Positions 1 to 7,100 of a stretch of 64,000 nt of DNA are shown here, in pieces. Source of the DNA: Mycolicibacterium sediminis (GTDB lineage Bacteria; Actinomycetota; Actinomycetes; Mycobacteriales; Mycobacteriaceae); the NCBI RefSeq assembly GCF_010731735.1, contig NZ_AP022588.1, forward strand, positions 434,001-498,000, written 5' to 3'. The notes below the pieces were generated by a model that saw only the letters and a program-made list of their open reading frames with translations, had not been told where the DNA came from and made no database searches. Positions within the stretch are counted from its first letter, which is position 1, and each line of letters starts with the position of its first letter. Made by a program: the position numbers and the translations under genes.

Positions 1-168
<168 letters not shown>

Positions 169-196
169 CTACAGCGCCGACCCCACTTTCAATACT

Positions 197-212
197 ATAC
201 CCCGTAGGGTAT
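197..212. promoter_or_regulatory. CsoR-type operator palindrome upstream of the repressor gene
   Basis: The sequence ATACCC-CGTA-GGGTAT is a perfect 6-bp inverted repeat with a 4-nt spacer. AT-rich ends around a C-tract/G-tract core are typical of operators of the CsoR/CstR/RcnR class. It lies 65 bp upstream of the repressor start, where an autoregulatory site is expected. Confidence 0.6.
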
Positions 213-217
213 CTAGC

Positions 218-712
218 GGCGAACGACTTTCCTGCCGCGTAGTTCTTCCGCAGTGACGGGGACTTGGGTGAACAGTCCGGCGTAATCAGTTGGGAGGTGA
301 CGGCGTGGGCGGCGATCGCGACGCTAAGCAGCCACAGGCGTGCATAGACCGAGCGGCGCCTCGGTGCGGGGTCGGGCCGGCGATGACCCCGGCGCACAGG
401 TAGCCCACCAGCAGGAAGTGCAGGTCAATGAGGGCGTGCAGTGCGGGGCTGTCGCTGGCGGCGGCGTAGAGCGGGGTGAAGCAGAGCGCGGCCAGGCCGC
501 GCCGATGGTCAAGGTGAGCGTGACGATCGGGTCGGGCCAGGATGTGGGCGAGCCAACGAACGCAGGATGCGGCCGATCTCTTGGCCGTGCCGCCGCGGGA
601 TCGAACGCAGCAGCAGGGTCATCGGGGCACCGAGCACCAGGGCCAGTGCCAGTGCCAGTGCCAGTGCCAGTGCCAGTGCCAGTGCCAGTGGTGCGTACAT
701 CCCAGGAGCAGG
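218..712 (-). pseudogene. ctaG-like (cytochrome c oxidase assembly/copper membrane protein) pseudogene, central part, frameshifted
   Basis: Read on the minus strand, consecutive pieces in changing frames reassemble a CtaG-family membrane protein: YAPLAL...VLGAPMTLLLR (from about 700), DPIVTLTLTIG (about 530), LCFTPLYAAASDSPALHAL then DLHFLLVGYL (about 490-400), DPAPRRRSVYARLWLL then AIAAHAV (about 370-290), and YAGLFTQVPVTAEELR (about 285-237). At least four frame changes are needed, so the gene is broken unless the assembly is poor. The conserved C-terminal segment (LMYYGGD...) is missing from this strand and sits inverted at 720-866. The family consists of multi-helix membrane proteins involved in cytochrome oxidase assembly or copper handling. 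Confidence 0.6.
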
Positions 713-1466
713 TGTTGGTGCCGGGTCCCTGATGTACTACGGCGGCGACATCGCCGAACTCCTGCTCGTCCTGGCCCTGCTGGCCAACTGGCGCCCAACC
801 GAGCCACCACCAAGGCGCCGACGCCACGTCCGGGACCGCAACGACACGCATCCATTCCTGCCTAGGAAGAATCTGCTCGCTCGCCGCCAGCCGCCCTACG
901 CACTGTCGGCCGCACCACGAGTAGGTCACGGTCAGCGGCGACCCTGCGTAGGCCTCTGTGGTGGGCCCGACGTCGGCATGCCGACCGGGCAGTCGACGGG
1001 CGTGACGTTGGCCTGGCGAGGGTCCGCGGCGGGCGGCGAGCGCGTCGGTGACTGCGCCGGTGGTGAAGGCGTAGACGCCTTTGTGCAGCACGTCGATGAC
1101 CTGCTCACGCCGTGGCCAGGTCTGCGGCGGAGCGCCGACACCAGTGGCGTTCTCCAGGATCTGGTCGTTGGTCAGGCGCAGCACAGTGAACTTCGCCGAC
1201 GCCAGCGGCCCACGCAGACCAGCTTCCGACATCACCGAGCGCAGCACGCCCAACAAGGCCCCTTGCCCGTAGTGCATGCCCCAGTTCGCCGCCAATCGTG
1301 TGCGCGGTGACATGTCCTGCGCCCCACTCAGGCGCGACCACACATCTGCCGGCACGTAGGAGTTCGGCCGGCCGGTGAGCCGCTGCTCGATCTTCTCCGC
1401 CACGGTCATCACCGCCACGCCAACCGCGCCTGCCATCAATCCCTCGGTCACCGTATGTCGCCACAT
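324..1466 (-). CDS. Membrane-anchored protein of unknown function; only about the first 150 residues look genuine
   Basis: The frame begins at ATG 1466 with a short hydrophobic segment (GLMAGAVGVAVMTVAEKIEQ, residues 9-28) followed by a loop and further helical segments (NWGMHYGQGALLGVLRSVM; LHKGVYAFTTGAVTDALAA, to about residue 150). This resembles small actinobacterial membrane proteins from copper/heavy-metal islands, but I cannot name the family. The frame stays open to 324 only because it passes through the rearranged ctaG region in a non-native frame (long TG repeats from the hexanucleotide array). The true C-terminus was probably lost in the same rearrangement. Confidence 0.45.
   Translation of the reverse strand: MWRHTVTEGLMAGAVGVAVMTVAEKIEQRLTGRPNSYVPADVWSRLSGAQDMSPRTRLAANWGMHYGQGALLGVLRSVMSEAGLRGPLASAKFTVLRLTNDQILENATGVGAPPQTWPRREQVIDVLHKGVYAFTTGAVTDALAARRGPSPGQRHARRLPGRHADVGPTTEAYAGSPLTVTYSWCGRQCVGRLAASEQILPRQEWMRVVAVPDVASAPWWWLGWAPVGQQGQDEQEFGDVAAVVHQGPGTNTCSWDVRTTGTGTGTGTGTGTGTGPGARCPDDPAAAFDPAAARPRDRPHPAFVGSPTSWPDPIVTLTLTIGAAWPRSASPRSTPPPATAPHCTPSLTCTSCWWATCAPGSSPARPRTEAPLGLCTPVAA
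643..690. repeat. Hexanucleotide tandem repeat, 8 x CCAGTG
   Basis: Eight perfect, uninterrupted copies of CCAGTG. On the minus strand they read Leu-Ala (LALALA...) inside a predicted membrane helix of the broken ctaG-like gene. Copy number could change by slipped-strand mispairing without shifting the frame. Confidence 0.95.
720..866 (+). pseudogene. Inverted C-terminal fragment of the ctaG-like gene
   Basis: The plus-strand frame reads AGSLMYYGGDIAELLLVLALL followed by a basic tail. This is the expected C-terminal segment of the mycobacterial CtaG-like protein whose central part lies on the opposite strand at 218-712. Inverting 237-719 in silico would join ...TAEELR in frame to AGSLMYYGGD..., restoring a continuous C-terminus. 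No separate start or ribosome site is visible, so this is treated as a gene fragment. Confidence 0.5.
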
Positions 1467-1561
1467 GATGGCAGTCGGTACCCCGCCGATACGGAAGGAA
1501 ACTGGCCTCGCGGGGATGCGCCACCGGTCATTGTTGGAGACCGGGTATGGGTTGCCGATGG

Positions 1562-2113
1562 TTATCCGCTGAGGGCGCGAACGTGGTCGTAGATGGCGTT
1601 CGGGATGTCGTGCAGTGGTAGGACGCGATGGACTAGTCCGGTATCGATCGCTGCGCCAGGCATGCCGGAATGCTCGGAGCTGAACTCACTTTGAGCGAAC
1701 ACTGTTCCCTTGCAGAGCCTGATGGCGCGGATGCCGGCTTGCGCGTCGGTACCCTTGCCTGTGAGCACGACCGCCAGGGCGCGCGGTCCGCAGGTGACGG
1801 CCAGGGTGGCCAGCAACAGATCCGCTGACGGCCGCGCGGGTGGGAGGTCTCCGGACCTGATCAGCCCGAGACGGGCCTCGGAGGTCACCAGCAGGTGTTG
1901 AGCGGGCGGTGCGATCAACACGGTGCCCGGTGTGAGGGTGTCGCCGTCCTCGGCGTCGCGTACCGGCAGCGCGGTGCGTCGACTCAGAATCTCAGCCAAG
2001 GCACTGGTCTTGTCCGGGCTGTGGTGTTGAACGACAAGCACGGTCGCAGGCAAATCGGCTGGCAGCGGAGCCAGCACATGCGACAACGCATCCAAGCCGC
2101 CCGCCGACGTCAC
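1562..2113 (-). CDS. CheB-type protein-glutamate methylesterase domain, stand-alone
   Basis: The 183 residues match the catalytic CheB domain: the nucleophile motif TSAGGLDAL at the N-terminus, QHHSPDKTSALAEILSRRTALPV (about 29-51), LTGKGTDAQAGIRAI (about 117-131) and a C-terminal PNAIYDHV helix. Family enzymes demethylate or deamidate chemoreceptor glutamates. No receiver domain, CheR or chemoreceptor is visible nearby, so its substrate is unclear. The listed start is GTG 2113, but the homologous reading continues upstream in frame (VIALVTSAGG), so the real start may lie further upstream. It sits in the decaying island. Confidence 0.75.
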   Translation of the reverse strand: MTSAGGLDALSHVLAPLPADLPATVLVVQHHSPDKTSALAEILSRRTALPVRDAEDGDTLTPGTVLIAPPAQHLLVTSEARLGLIRSGDLPPARPSADLLLATLAVTCGPRALAVVLTGKGTDAQAGIRAIRLCKGTVFAQSEFSSEHSGMPGAAIDTGLVHRVLPLHDIPNAIYDHVRALSG

Positions 2114-2428
2114 CAGTGCGATGACCGGGTGGTTGACCGCGTAGGGGTCATCGGTTGCGATGCCGTCACTCCGTTTACTCAGACGAGGCTTCCCAACTAC
2201 TTGGCATTGTTCTCTCCTGATCGTTTCGCCACATCATGCCGTCCTGCGGGCAGATCACTACCCGGCCCGAATAGAAGGCGTGTGGAAACCGAGGCCAGCG
2301 TCCGTCTCATTTCTAGACATTCGACGCGTCTCGGCTTTTGCCTAATCGAGTTGCCATGGGCTGCGGTGTCGGTCATGCTCCGGGTTGGGGATCGCCGCGT
2401 GGACGAAGTGGTCGACGAGGGTCACGGG
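2114..2428. other. Intergenic stretch without a supported gene
   Basis: No reading frame here has both a ribosome site and protein-like composition. The only notable element is CCGTCTCATTTCTAGA at 2302-2317. A close relative of it (GTCTCATTTGTAGA) recurs at 3554-3567 on the other side of the Coq4-like gene. Confidence 0.6.
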
Positions 2429-3451
2429 CTAGTTCGCGTAGGGGTCCGCGGTCGCATCAACGTTGATCTCGGTGCCGGCTGCGGCGTGGGCGGGCATCAG
2501 CGGCGTGATGCCGTAAGTCCAGCGCAGCTCCTCCAAATCACGTGCGACGACGTCGAAGAAGTCCCACTGCGGTGAAAGTACGTCGGTGGTAGCGGCCTCG
2601 CCGCGCTGCCAACTGATCAGGAACTTGACCGGATCCAGAGCCCCCTGCTGCTTGCCGATGCCATTGACCTCCTGACCGACATGCCACTCGAAGATGGTCG
2701 GCAGGATCTGAGCGCGCAACGCGTCACGGCGGTGCATCCCCCCGGTAAACGCACTGACCAGTAACTCACCCTGAATCGACGTGCTGTACCCCGACAGGAC
2801 GTGCAAGCCGTCGTGCGGCACGGCCCACACACCGGTGAACGCGTTGGGCTGACCAGGAAAGTCGAAGCCGTGCTTGCGAAAGTGCGCCCAGAACTGATGT
2901 CCGTAGGTGTTCTTCGGCAACCCCTCCAAGACGAGAAACCGCTCGGCGAGTCGCTTGTCGTCATCGGTCTGCGTCTCATAGGGCATCATCGGTGCCAAGG
3001 TGTCATCGGGATTGGCGAACCCGGGAAAGTTCGAGGCGTTGCGTCGCGTCATGTCGGCCATTGCCCACGCTAGATGCCCTCGGGCGACCTGCAGAACATC
3101 GCGCACCCAGCCGTCGCTGACGTGCATGGCATGGGCGTACTCCACGACCAGTCGCAGACGGGTGGGCTCGATTACGCCGTCGGCGAGGCCAGCGCAGGCG
3201 ATGAGGGCGGCCGCATGCTCTGCGAGGTCACGGTTGGCCCCGATTGCCTTGCCGAGATCCTGGGGCTCGATGCGCGGCAACGCCTTTGGATCGACGAATA
3301 CTTCGGGGGTGAACAGCAAGCGGCCCGCCGCCACGACGACGCCGTCACCACGTCCAGAACGGGGGTCCGCGGGGTCGAGCACTTGTTGGACGACCCGGTG
3401 AGCGGCGGCCAGCACCGCCAGAGCCTGCTCAGTGGTCGCGCCTTCGAACAC
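2429..3451 (-). CDS. TerB-like/Coq4-like fusion protein
   Basis: A GTG-initiated frame of 340 residues. Residues 1-140 are helical and resemble a TerB-type domain (EHAAALIACAGLADGVIEP then VVEYAHAMHVSDGWVRDVL). Residues 180-290 carry the zinc motif of ubiquinone-biosynthesis protein Coq4, HDxxH-x11-E: HDGLH (about 214-218) followed by eleven residues and a Glu in STSIQGE. Coq4 acts on the quinone ring in coenzyme Q assembly, but mycobacteria make menaquinone, so the substrate must differ. Nothing nearby suggests a pathway. The gene is complete, with no visible frameshift, and is bracketed by the GTCTCATTT repeats. Confidence 0.7.
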   Translation of the reverse strand: MFEGATTEQALAVLAAAHRVVQQVLDPADPRSGRGDGVVVAAGRLLFTPEVFVDPKALPRIEPQDLGKAIGANRDLAEHAAALIACAGLADGVIEPTRLRLVVEYAHAMHVSDGWVRDVLQVARGHLAWAMADMTRRNASNFPGFANPDDTLAPMMPYETQTDDDKRLAERFLVLEGLPKNTYGHQFWAHFRKHGFDFPGQPNAFTGVWAVPHDGLHVLSGYSTSIQGELLVSAFTGGMHRRDALRAQILPTIFEWHVGQEVNGIGKQQGALDPVKFLISWQRGEAATTDVLSPQWDFFDVVARDLEELRWTYGITPLMPAHAAAGTEINVDATADPYAN

Positions 3452-3551
3452 GACTTCAACCTACTGCGGATCACTAGATACGGATAGCAAGCCGTGCCCG
3501 CCTGGCTACTCCTGACGCGACCAAGACGCCTACCGACGTGAACCAACTGCT

Positions 3552-3691
3552 CGGTCTCATTTGTAGAGAAACGGGACACCCGACAAGTGGCCCACTCCCC
3601 GCCGCATAGTCCCAGCTTGCCTTGTCTCGTTTCCTGTCTCGCATCCCGTGTCTCAGATCCTCATGTCGGAGCCGAATGAGACGGTAGTGGT
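3552..3691. repeat. Cluster of GTCTC/GAGAC motifs upstream of a resolvase stump (possible res site)
   Basis: GTCTC occurs at about 3555, 3624, 3636 and 3650, and the reverse GAGAC at 3678-3682, all within 130 bp directly before the resolvase start. The outer copies extend to GTCTCATT (3554-3561) and AATGAGAC (3675-3682), forming an inverted pair. Repeated short dyads ahead of a serine resolvase gene are what a res/crossover region looks like. Assignment is by position and pattern only. Confidence 0.4.
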
Positions 3692-3793
3692 GTGACAACG
3701 ATTCTCGGGTACGCCCGCGTGAGCACCGCCGCCCAAGGCCTCGATGCGCAACTGGCCGCACTCGCTGCCCAAGGCGTTGAAACCCCTAACTGA
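3692..3793 (+). pseudogene. Serine resolvase/invertase, N-terminal stump
   Basis: GTG 3692 opens a 33-residue frame containing ILGYARVSTAAQGLDAQLAA, the N-terminus of Tn3-type serine recombinases, including the catalytic Ser in ARVST. It stops after QGVETPN, more than 100 residues short, and no continuation is seen in any frame before the next gene. The break probably marks where the DUF3644 gene or another segment was joined. Confidence 0.75.
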
Positions 3794-3803
3794 GGCCGCG
3801 GAG

Positions 3804-4955
3804 CTATCGCTCCTCGATGATCGGCGGGGCGGTTTTCCTTATCCACGGCGGGGTTGCGTTAGGCGGCGGTTCGCCCACCCAGGTGCCAGTTTCCTTATCT
3901 CGAGGCGCTGTCCCGAGGACCTTCCGAAAGCCCTCCTCGGTGTCGCACTCCCGAACCAACTTTTCAACGTAGGCCTGCGTGTAGCCGTAGTCCTTGTGCC
4001 GCTCGTCGTAGAGGCAGTATTTTTCGTCGGTCTTCTCGGGATGGGGGCTACCGACCGGGGGACGCACGCCAAGCCGCTTCCAGGCGTTAGTGAAGTGCCC
4101 GGTGCTGAAGAGGAACGGGATCCGATCCTGCACGACCTTGGCGGCCCTAGTCGGCTTCATGAGGCCATGCCCGACGACACCCCGCTGGCGCTCCCGGACG
4201 ACGACGTGGCCTTTCTTGCCGATCGCCTCGACAATGGCCCGCTGCTCATCGTCCATGTCGTCGTATCTGGTGAATTGCACCGCCAGAGCGTCAGGGTCCT
4301 TCGGCGCGAGTTCTTGTATCACCCGGAGGCGGAGTTCGTAGCGGGAGTCACTGGTGATCGAGTCGTCGAGTCCGGCGTCGTACTCGGATATGAAGGTTCG
4401 TAGCGTCGCCGGGAGTTGAGCGCGCAGTCTGCGCAGAGTGCGCTCGCCCTCGTCGGTGAACGAGCCAATGAAGACTGGGAACCGCAGGCGAGTAGCCAGC
4501 GACAGTTCGACGCCAAACTGGCTGGTCACTTCTTCCTCGTAGTTCAGCAGAAGCGCCTGGACTTGACCACCCACCACCGCCGTTAGGGCTTCCTGCTGAC
4601 GGGCGTACCGGTGCTCAAACTTGTTGCGCAGCCCGATGAAGAACATGAGGTTTGCCCGGACGGGGTCCTTCTCGTTCGGCCAGCGGTAGCGCATGCTTTT
4701 TGCCAACTCCCAACGCTTAGGCTCTCCGTCCACCCGCTCCAGCCGACGGGAGCGGCCCTGCTGGTGCCAGTACCGGTAGTCGACCCCGTCACGCGTCAAC
4801 TCGGCGTGCAGCAAGTAAAGCCAGGCCAGGTGCATATGAACTACAAACCCTTCGAACGACCGGGCTTCCGAGGGGTTGTTGTAAAGCCGGACAGCCAGCG
4901 ATGCCTCGTCGCGCGAGGATTCGACCATTTGCATAAACCGGGTGGGCGGCGCCAT
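3804..4955 (-). CDS. DUF3644-family protein with HEPN-like RNxxxH motif
   Basis: I chose ATG 4955 because family similarity starts there (MAPPTRFMQMVESSRDEASL); the frame is open to 5102, but those 49 extra residues look random. The protein has about 383 residues. The N-terminal third reads LAVRLYNNPSEARSFEGFVV then HMHLAWLYLLHAELTRDG, the DUF3644 signature. Around residue 110, GLRNKFEHRYARQQ contains R-N-x3-H, the pattern of HEPN ribonucleases. The C-terminal part is charged. DUF3644 proteins are found on islands and prophages; RNA cleavage in defence or toxicity is inference. It lies between a resolvase stump and a Fic gene. Confidence 0.7.
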   Translation of the reverse strand: MAPPTRFMQMVESSRDEASLAVRLYNNPSEARSFEGFVVHMHLAWLYLLHAELTRDGVDYRYWHQQGRSRRLERVDGEPKRWELAKSMRYRWPNEKDPVRANLMFFIGLRNKFEHRYARQQEALTAVVGGQVQALLLNYEEEVTSQFGVELSLATRLRFPVFIGSFTDEGERTLRRLRAQLPATLRTFISEYDAGLDDSITSDSRYELRLRVIQELAPKDPDALAVQFTRYDDMDDEQRAIVEAIGKKGHVVVRERQRGVVGHGLMKPTRAAKVVQDRIPFLFSTGHFTNAWKRLGVRPPVGSPHPEKTDEKYCLYDERHKDYGYTQAYVEKLVRECDTEEGFRKVLGTAPRDKETGTWVGEPPPNATPPWIRKTAPPIIEER

Positions 4956-5102
4956 CGCACTACTCTGCCTCGCAGAGGCGCGGCGGAAGGTTAGAAACAG
5001 GGCACAAGGGCAGCCAAACAACATCGGCCGCCCCCGCCTAACGCTCATCCGCGCTACGTCACCGCCGTATCCGAATGATGTGCCGGGGCCCGTCGCCGTC
5101 AC

Positions 5103-5509
5103 GAATCGGCCGGTGATCGCGCTGCGGCCTCACCGTGGTTTGCGCCGCTCTTGACGACGCGGCTGCAGGGGCAGCTGACGTCGAAGAATCTTTAGGCCAT
5201 CAGGGGCAGTGCCGCCTCAATAATTGCTTTCCGAGGTCGGTGCCGGCCGCGGTCGCGATCGAGGTCATCGCTTCTGTGGCTAATTCCTGAACCGGCTGGG
5301 CGTCGGACTTGCCGTGTTTCAACGTCGAGCCTCGCGAAACCTTCGCCGAGTTTGGCGGGCGCCGACGAGCCCTCCCGTTGCCACCATCGGCGCTCGCACT
5401 CTAACCAGCGTCAACGAGGCACGCGAGGTCCGCGAGGGTCTTTCGCAGTTGTCATCTTGCGCTGCGCATCATCAGGATCGCAGGCCGAAAGGGCCGTCCC
5501 GGCCGAACG
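5103..5509. other. Gene-free stretch between DUF3644 and fic genes
   Basis: No supported gene. On the minus strand around 5205-5340 a short open segment (…KHGKSDAQPVQELATEAM…LRRHCP, then stop) has protein-like composition and may be the tail of a lost gene, but it has no start, ribosome site or recognisable family. Confidence 0.5.
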
Positions 5510-6688
5510 TCAGTACTCCAGCGCCGCCAGGACACCGTCACATTGAAAAATTCGGTCGTATCGTCCCGCAGTCCTTTGCCGGAGTATCCCTTTATCGACC
5601 AGCTTGGTGATAGCGGTGTTCGCGGCCTGGTAGGACACGCCGTGGAGCGCCGCCGCAGCCGACGCAGTGATCATGGGGTAACCGATCAGGTCGTCGGCGA
5701 TCCGGAGCGAGACCCCTTTAGCTCCGTGCAAAATCGCCTGGAACTCCTCGCGGAGTGCAAGAAGCTTGTCCACTCGGTCGATGACTTCCAAGGCCTCAGC
5801 ATGGATGGCCGCGGAAATAAAGCACACCCAGTTGTCCCATCCGCCAGTCTGCGAGACCCGCAGCAAGCCGTCCTGATACTCCGTGCGATGTTGCTCTAGC
5901 CACGGTGAGATGTTCAGGACTGGAAAGCGCAGTTCACCAGCACTCATCAACTGCAGAGCCATAACGAGACGCCCCAGACGGCCGTTGCCGTCATGGAACG
6001 GGTGCAGTGTCTCGAACTGGTAGTGCGAAACCGCGACTCGGATGATGGTCGGTATCGCGCTGGGTTCCCGGATCCAGTCCTGCCACAGCCGCAAGCCGTC
6101 GAGCAGCCGATGATCGGCCGGGGGCGGCACAAAGCGAGCCGACATGACACGCTGATTGCCGAGTCCGATGAACACCTGAGTGGTGCGAACACTGCCTGCG
6201 TGCGAGCCATCACTGGCAGTCCCGCGCAATAGTTCGCGCTGCAAATCCTCGAGCATCCGAACCGATATCGGTTGTCCTTCGGCCACCATGTCGTATGCCC
6301 GCTCAGCTGCGGTGACGTAGTTTCTGACCTCGCTGACCGAACCGGTGAGTTCCCCGACGTCGAGAAAGTCTGCTTCGAACACGTCCGCCAATAAGGCGTA
6401 GGTGCCCTCCAGCGCGGAGGTGCTTACCGCTTCACGTCGAGTGGCCGGCCGGGCGAGCAGGCTTGGGTTCGGCAGCAGCGAGGACGCCTGGTCGGCACGC
6501 GCCATTGCCGAGGCGGCGTCAATGACGGCAGCATAAGTCTCGGCTTTCAGCTCGAGGTTCGACGGTAGGGGGTCCGGGACGTAGGCGACGTATTCGTACG
6601 CCTCGCCTAGGCGGGGGTCATGACCCCTGATCGGAACCAGCTGTCCGATCGGGCTGTCACGAAGCGCCTCGATGTCCACCGCTTCCAC
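5510..6688 (-). CDS. Fic-family AMP-transferase-type protein with C-terminal winged helix
   Basis: The 392-residue protein carries the Fic active-site loop HPFHDGNGRLGR (about residues 230-241; catalytic His first). The N-terminal half has an autoinhibitory motif [S/T]xxxE[G/N] as TSALEGT (about 91-97), so this is a self-inhibited Fic. The C-terminal 60 residues form a winged helix (MITASAAAALHGVSYQAANT then AITKLVDKGIL). Fic enzymes transfer AMP or other nucleotides to hydroxyl side chains of target proteins. The HTH and the repeated operator upstream (6723-6773) suggest it represses itself. The start is GTG 6688, with GTG 6679 as an alternative. Confidence 0.88.
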   Translation of the reverse strand: MEAVDIEALRDSPIGQLVPIRGHDPRLGEAYEYVAYVPDPLPSNLELKAETYAAVIDAASAMARADQASSLLPNPSLLARPATRREAVSTSALEGTYALLADVFEADFLDVGELTGSVSEVRNYVTAAERAYDMVAEGQPISVRMLEDLQRELLRGTASDGSHAGSVRTTQVFIGLGNQRVMSARFVPPPADHRLLDGLRLWQDWIREPSAIPTIIRVAVSHYQFETLHPFHDGNGRLGRLVMALQLMSAGELRFPVLNISPWLEQHRTEYQDGLLRVSQTGGWDNWVCFISAAIHAEALEVIDRVDKLLALREEFQAILHGAKGVSLRIADDLIGYPMITASAAAALHGVSYQAANTAITKLVDKGILRQRTAGRYDRIFQCDGVLAALEY

Positions 6689-6722
6689 CTCGACTCGCCA
6701 AGCTTGAATTCCAGAACTGTAA

Positions 6723-6773
6723 TTTCAAGGTTAGCGCGTCAACCTTGAAAACCGACACTCTGATTTCAAGGTT
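6723..6773. promoter_or_regulatory. Three TTTCAAGGTT half-sites upstream of the fic gene
   Basis: TTTCAAGGTT at 6723-6732, its exact inverse AACCTTGAAA at 6741-6750 (8-nt spacer), and TTTCAAGGTT again at 6764-6773. The set begins 35 bp upstream of the fic start. It is probably the operator of the Fic protein's own winged helix. Confidence 0.65.
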
Positions 6774-6945
6774 CACGTTCCGCCTAACTCAGAAACGGTG
6801 GTGGTCGCGACGTGGCCTCCAGTCCGCAGTCAGTCCGCAGTACATTTTCGCACCGCCTGCGCACCCCAACCGTCCCAATGCAGCTGACCTGGGGAAACTC
6901 GCTTCCGCCAACGCACCCAACGTCATCAAAACCCCAGGTGGCGTG

Positions 6946-6988
6946 GTTCGGGACGAAGAGGTCGTGGGTTCGAATCCCGCCACCCCGA
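6946..6988 (+). repeat. 3' half of tRNA-Pro(CGG): attachment-site scar of an integrated element
   Basis: The 43 nt read as a tRNA from the anticodon loop onward: TTCGGGA loop with anticodon CGG, the 3' anticodon strand, variable loop, a T-arm with GGTTCGAATCCC, the 3' acceptor strand CACCCCG and discriminator A. The 5' half is absent: no CGGGGTG partner, D-arm or 5' anticodon strand precedes it. Integrases that target tRNA genes leave one intact tRNA and one 3' copy at the two ends. This copy marks the right boundary of the island, and the intact gene and integrase would lie left of the window. Confidence 0.8.
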
Positions 6989-7006
6989 CTCGTGGAACTG
7001 CAGACA

Positions 7007-7040
7007 GAAGGCCCTGACCGGCGACCGGTTCAGGGTCTTC
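7007..7040 (+). terminator. Stem-loop terminator of the original tRNA-Pro locus
   Basis: GAAGGCCCTGACCGG and CCGGTTCAGGGTCTTC pair into a long stem with few mismatches, followed by TCTCGTTT. It lies 19 nt after the tRNA 3' end, as expected for the native tRNA terminator retained on the chromosomal side. Confidence 0.6.
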
Positions 7041-7064
7041 TCTCGTTTCCAGCCCTTGCCATCT

Positions 7065-7100
7065 GATTCGATGTCGGTCAATATCGATGGATGTCGAATC
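7065..7100. promoter_or_regulatory. Probable ArsR operator overlapping the arsR1 start
   Basis: GATTCGA (7065-7071) and TCGAATC (7094-7100) are exact inverse arms; inside lies a second pair, TCGAT...ATCGA. The right arm overlaps the ATG at 7091, so binding would block both transcription and initiation. Confidence 0.45.

Noticed and set aside
643..690. CRISPR-like regular repeat
   Set aside because: The units are 6 bp and directly tandem, with no spacers; it is a simple sequence repeat.
5205..5340. Possible gene tail on the minus strand
   Set aside because: Protein-like composition over 45 residues but no start, ribosome site or family match.
6789..6983. Minus-strand frame with AGFEPTTSSSRT
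   Set aside because: This is the well-known false protein read antisense to a tRNA T-arm and anticodon arm; it overlaps the tRNA-Pro fragment.
6931..6988. Complete tRNA-Pro gene
   Set aside because: No 5' acceptor strand, D-arm or 5' anticodon strand is present upstream; only the 3' half is there.
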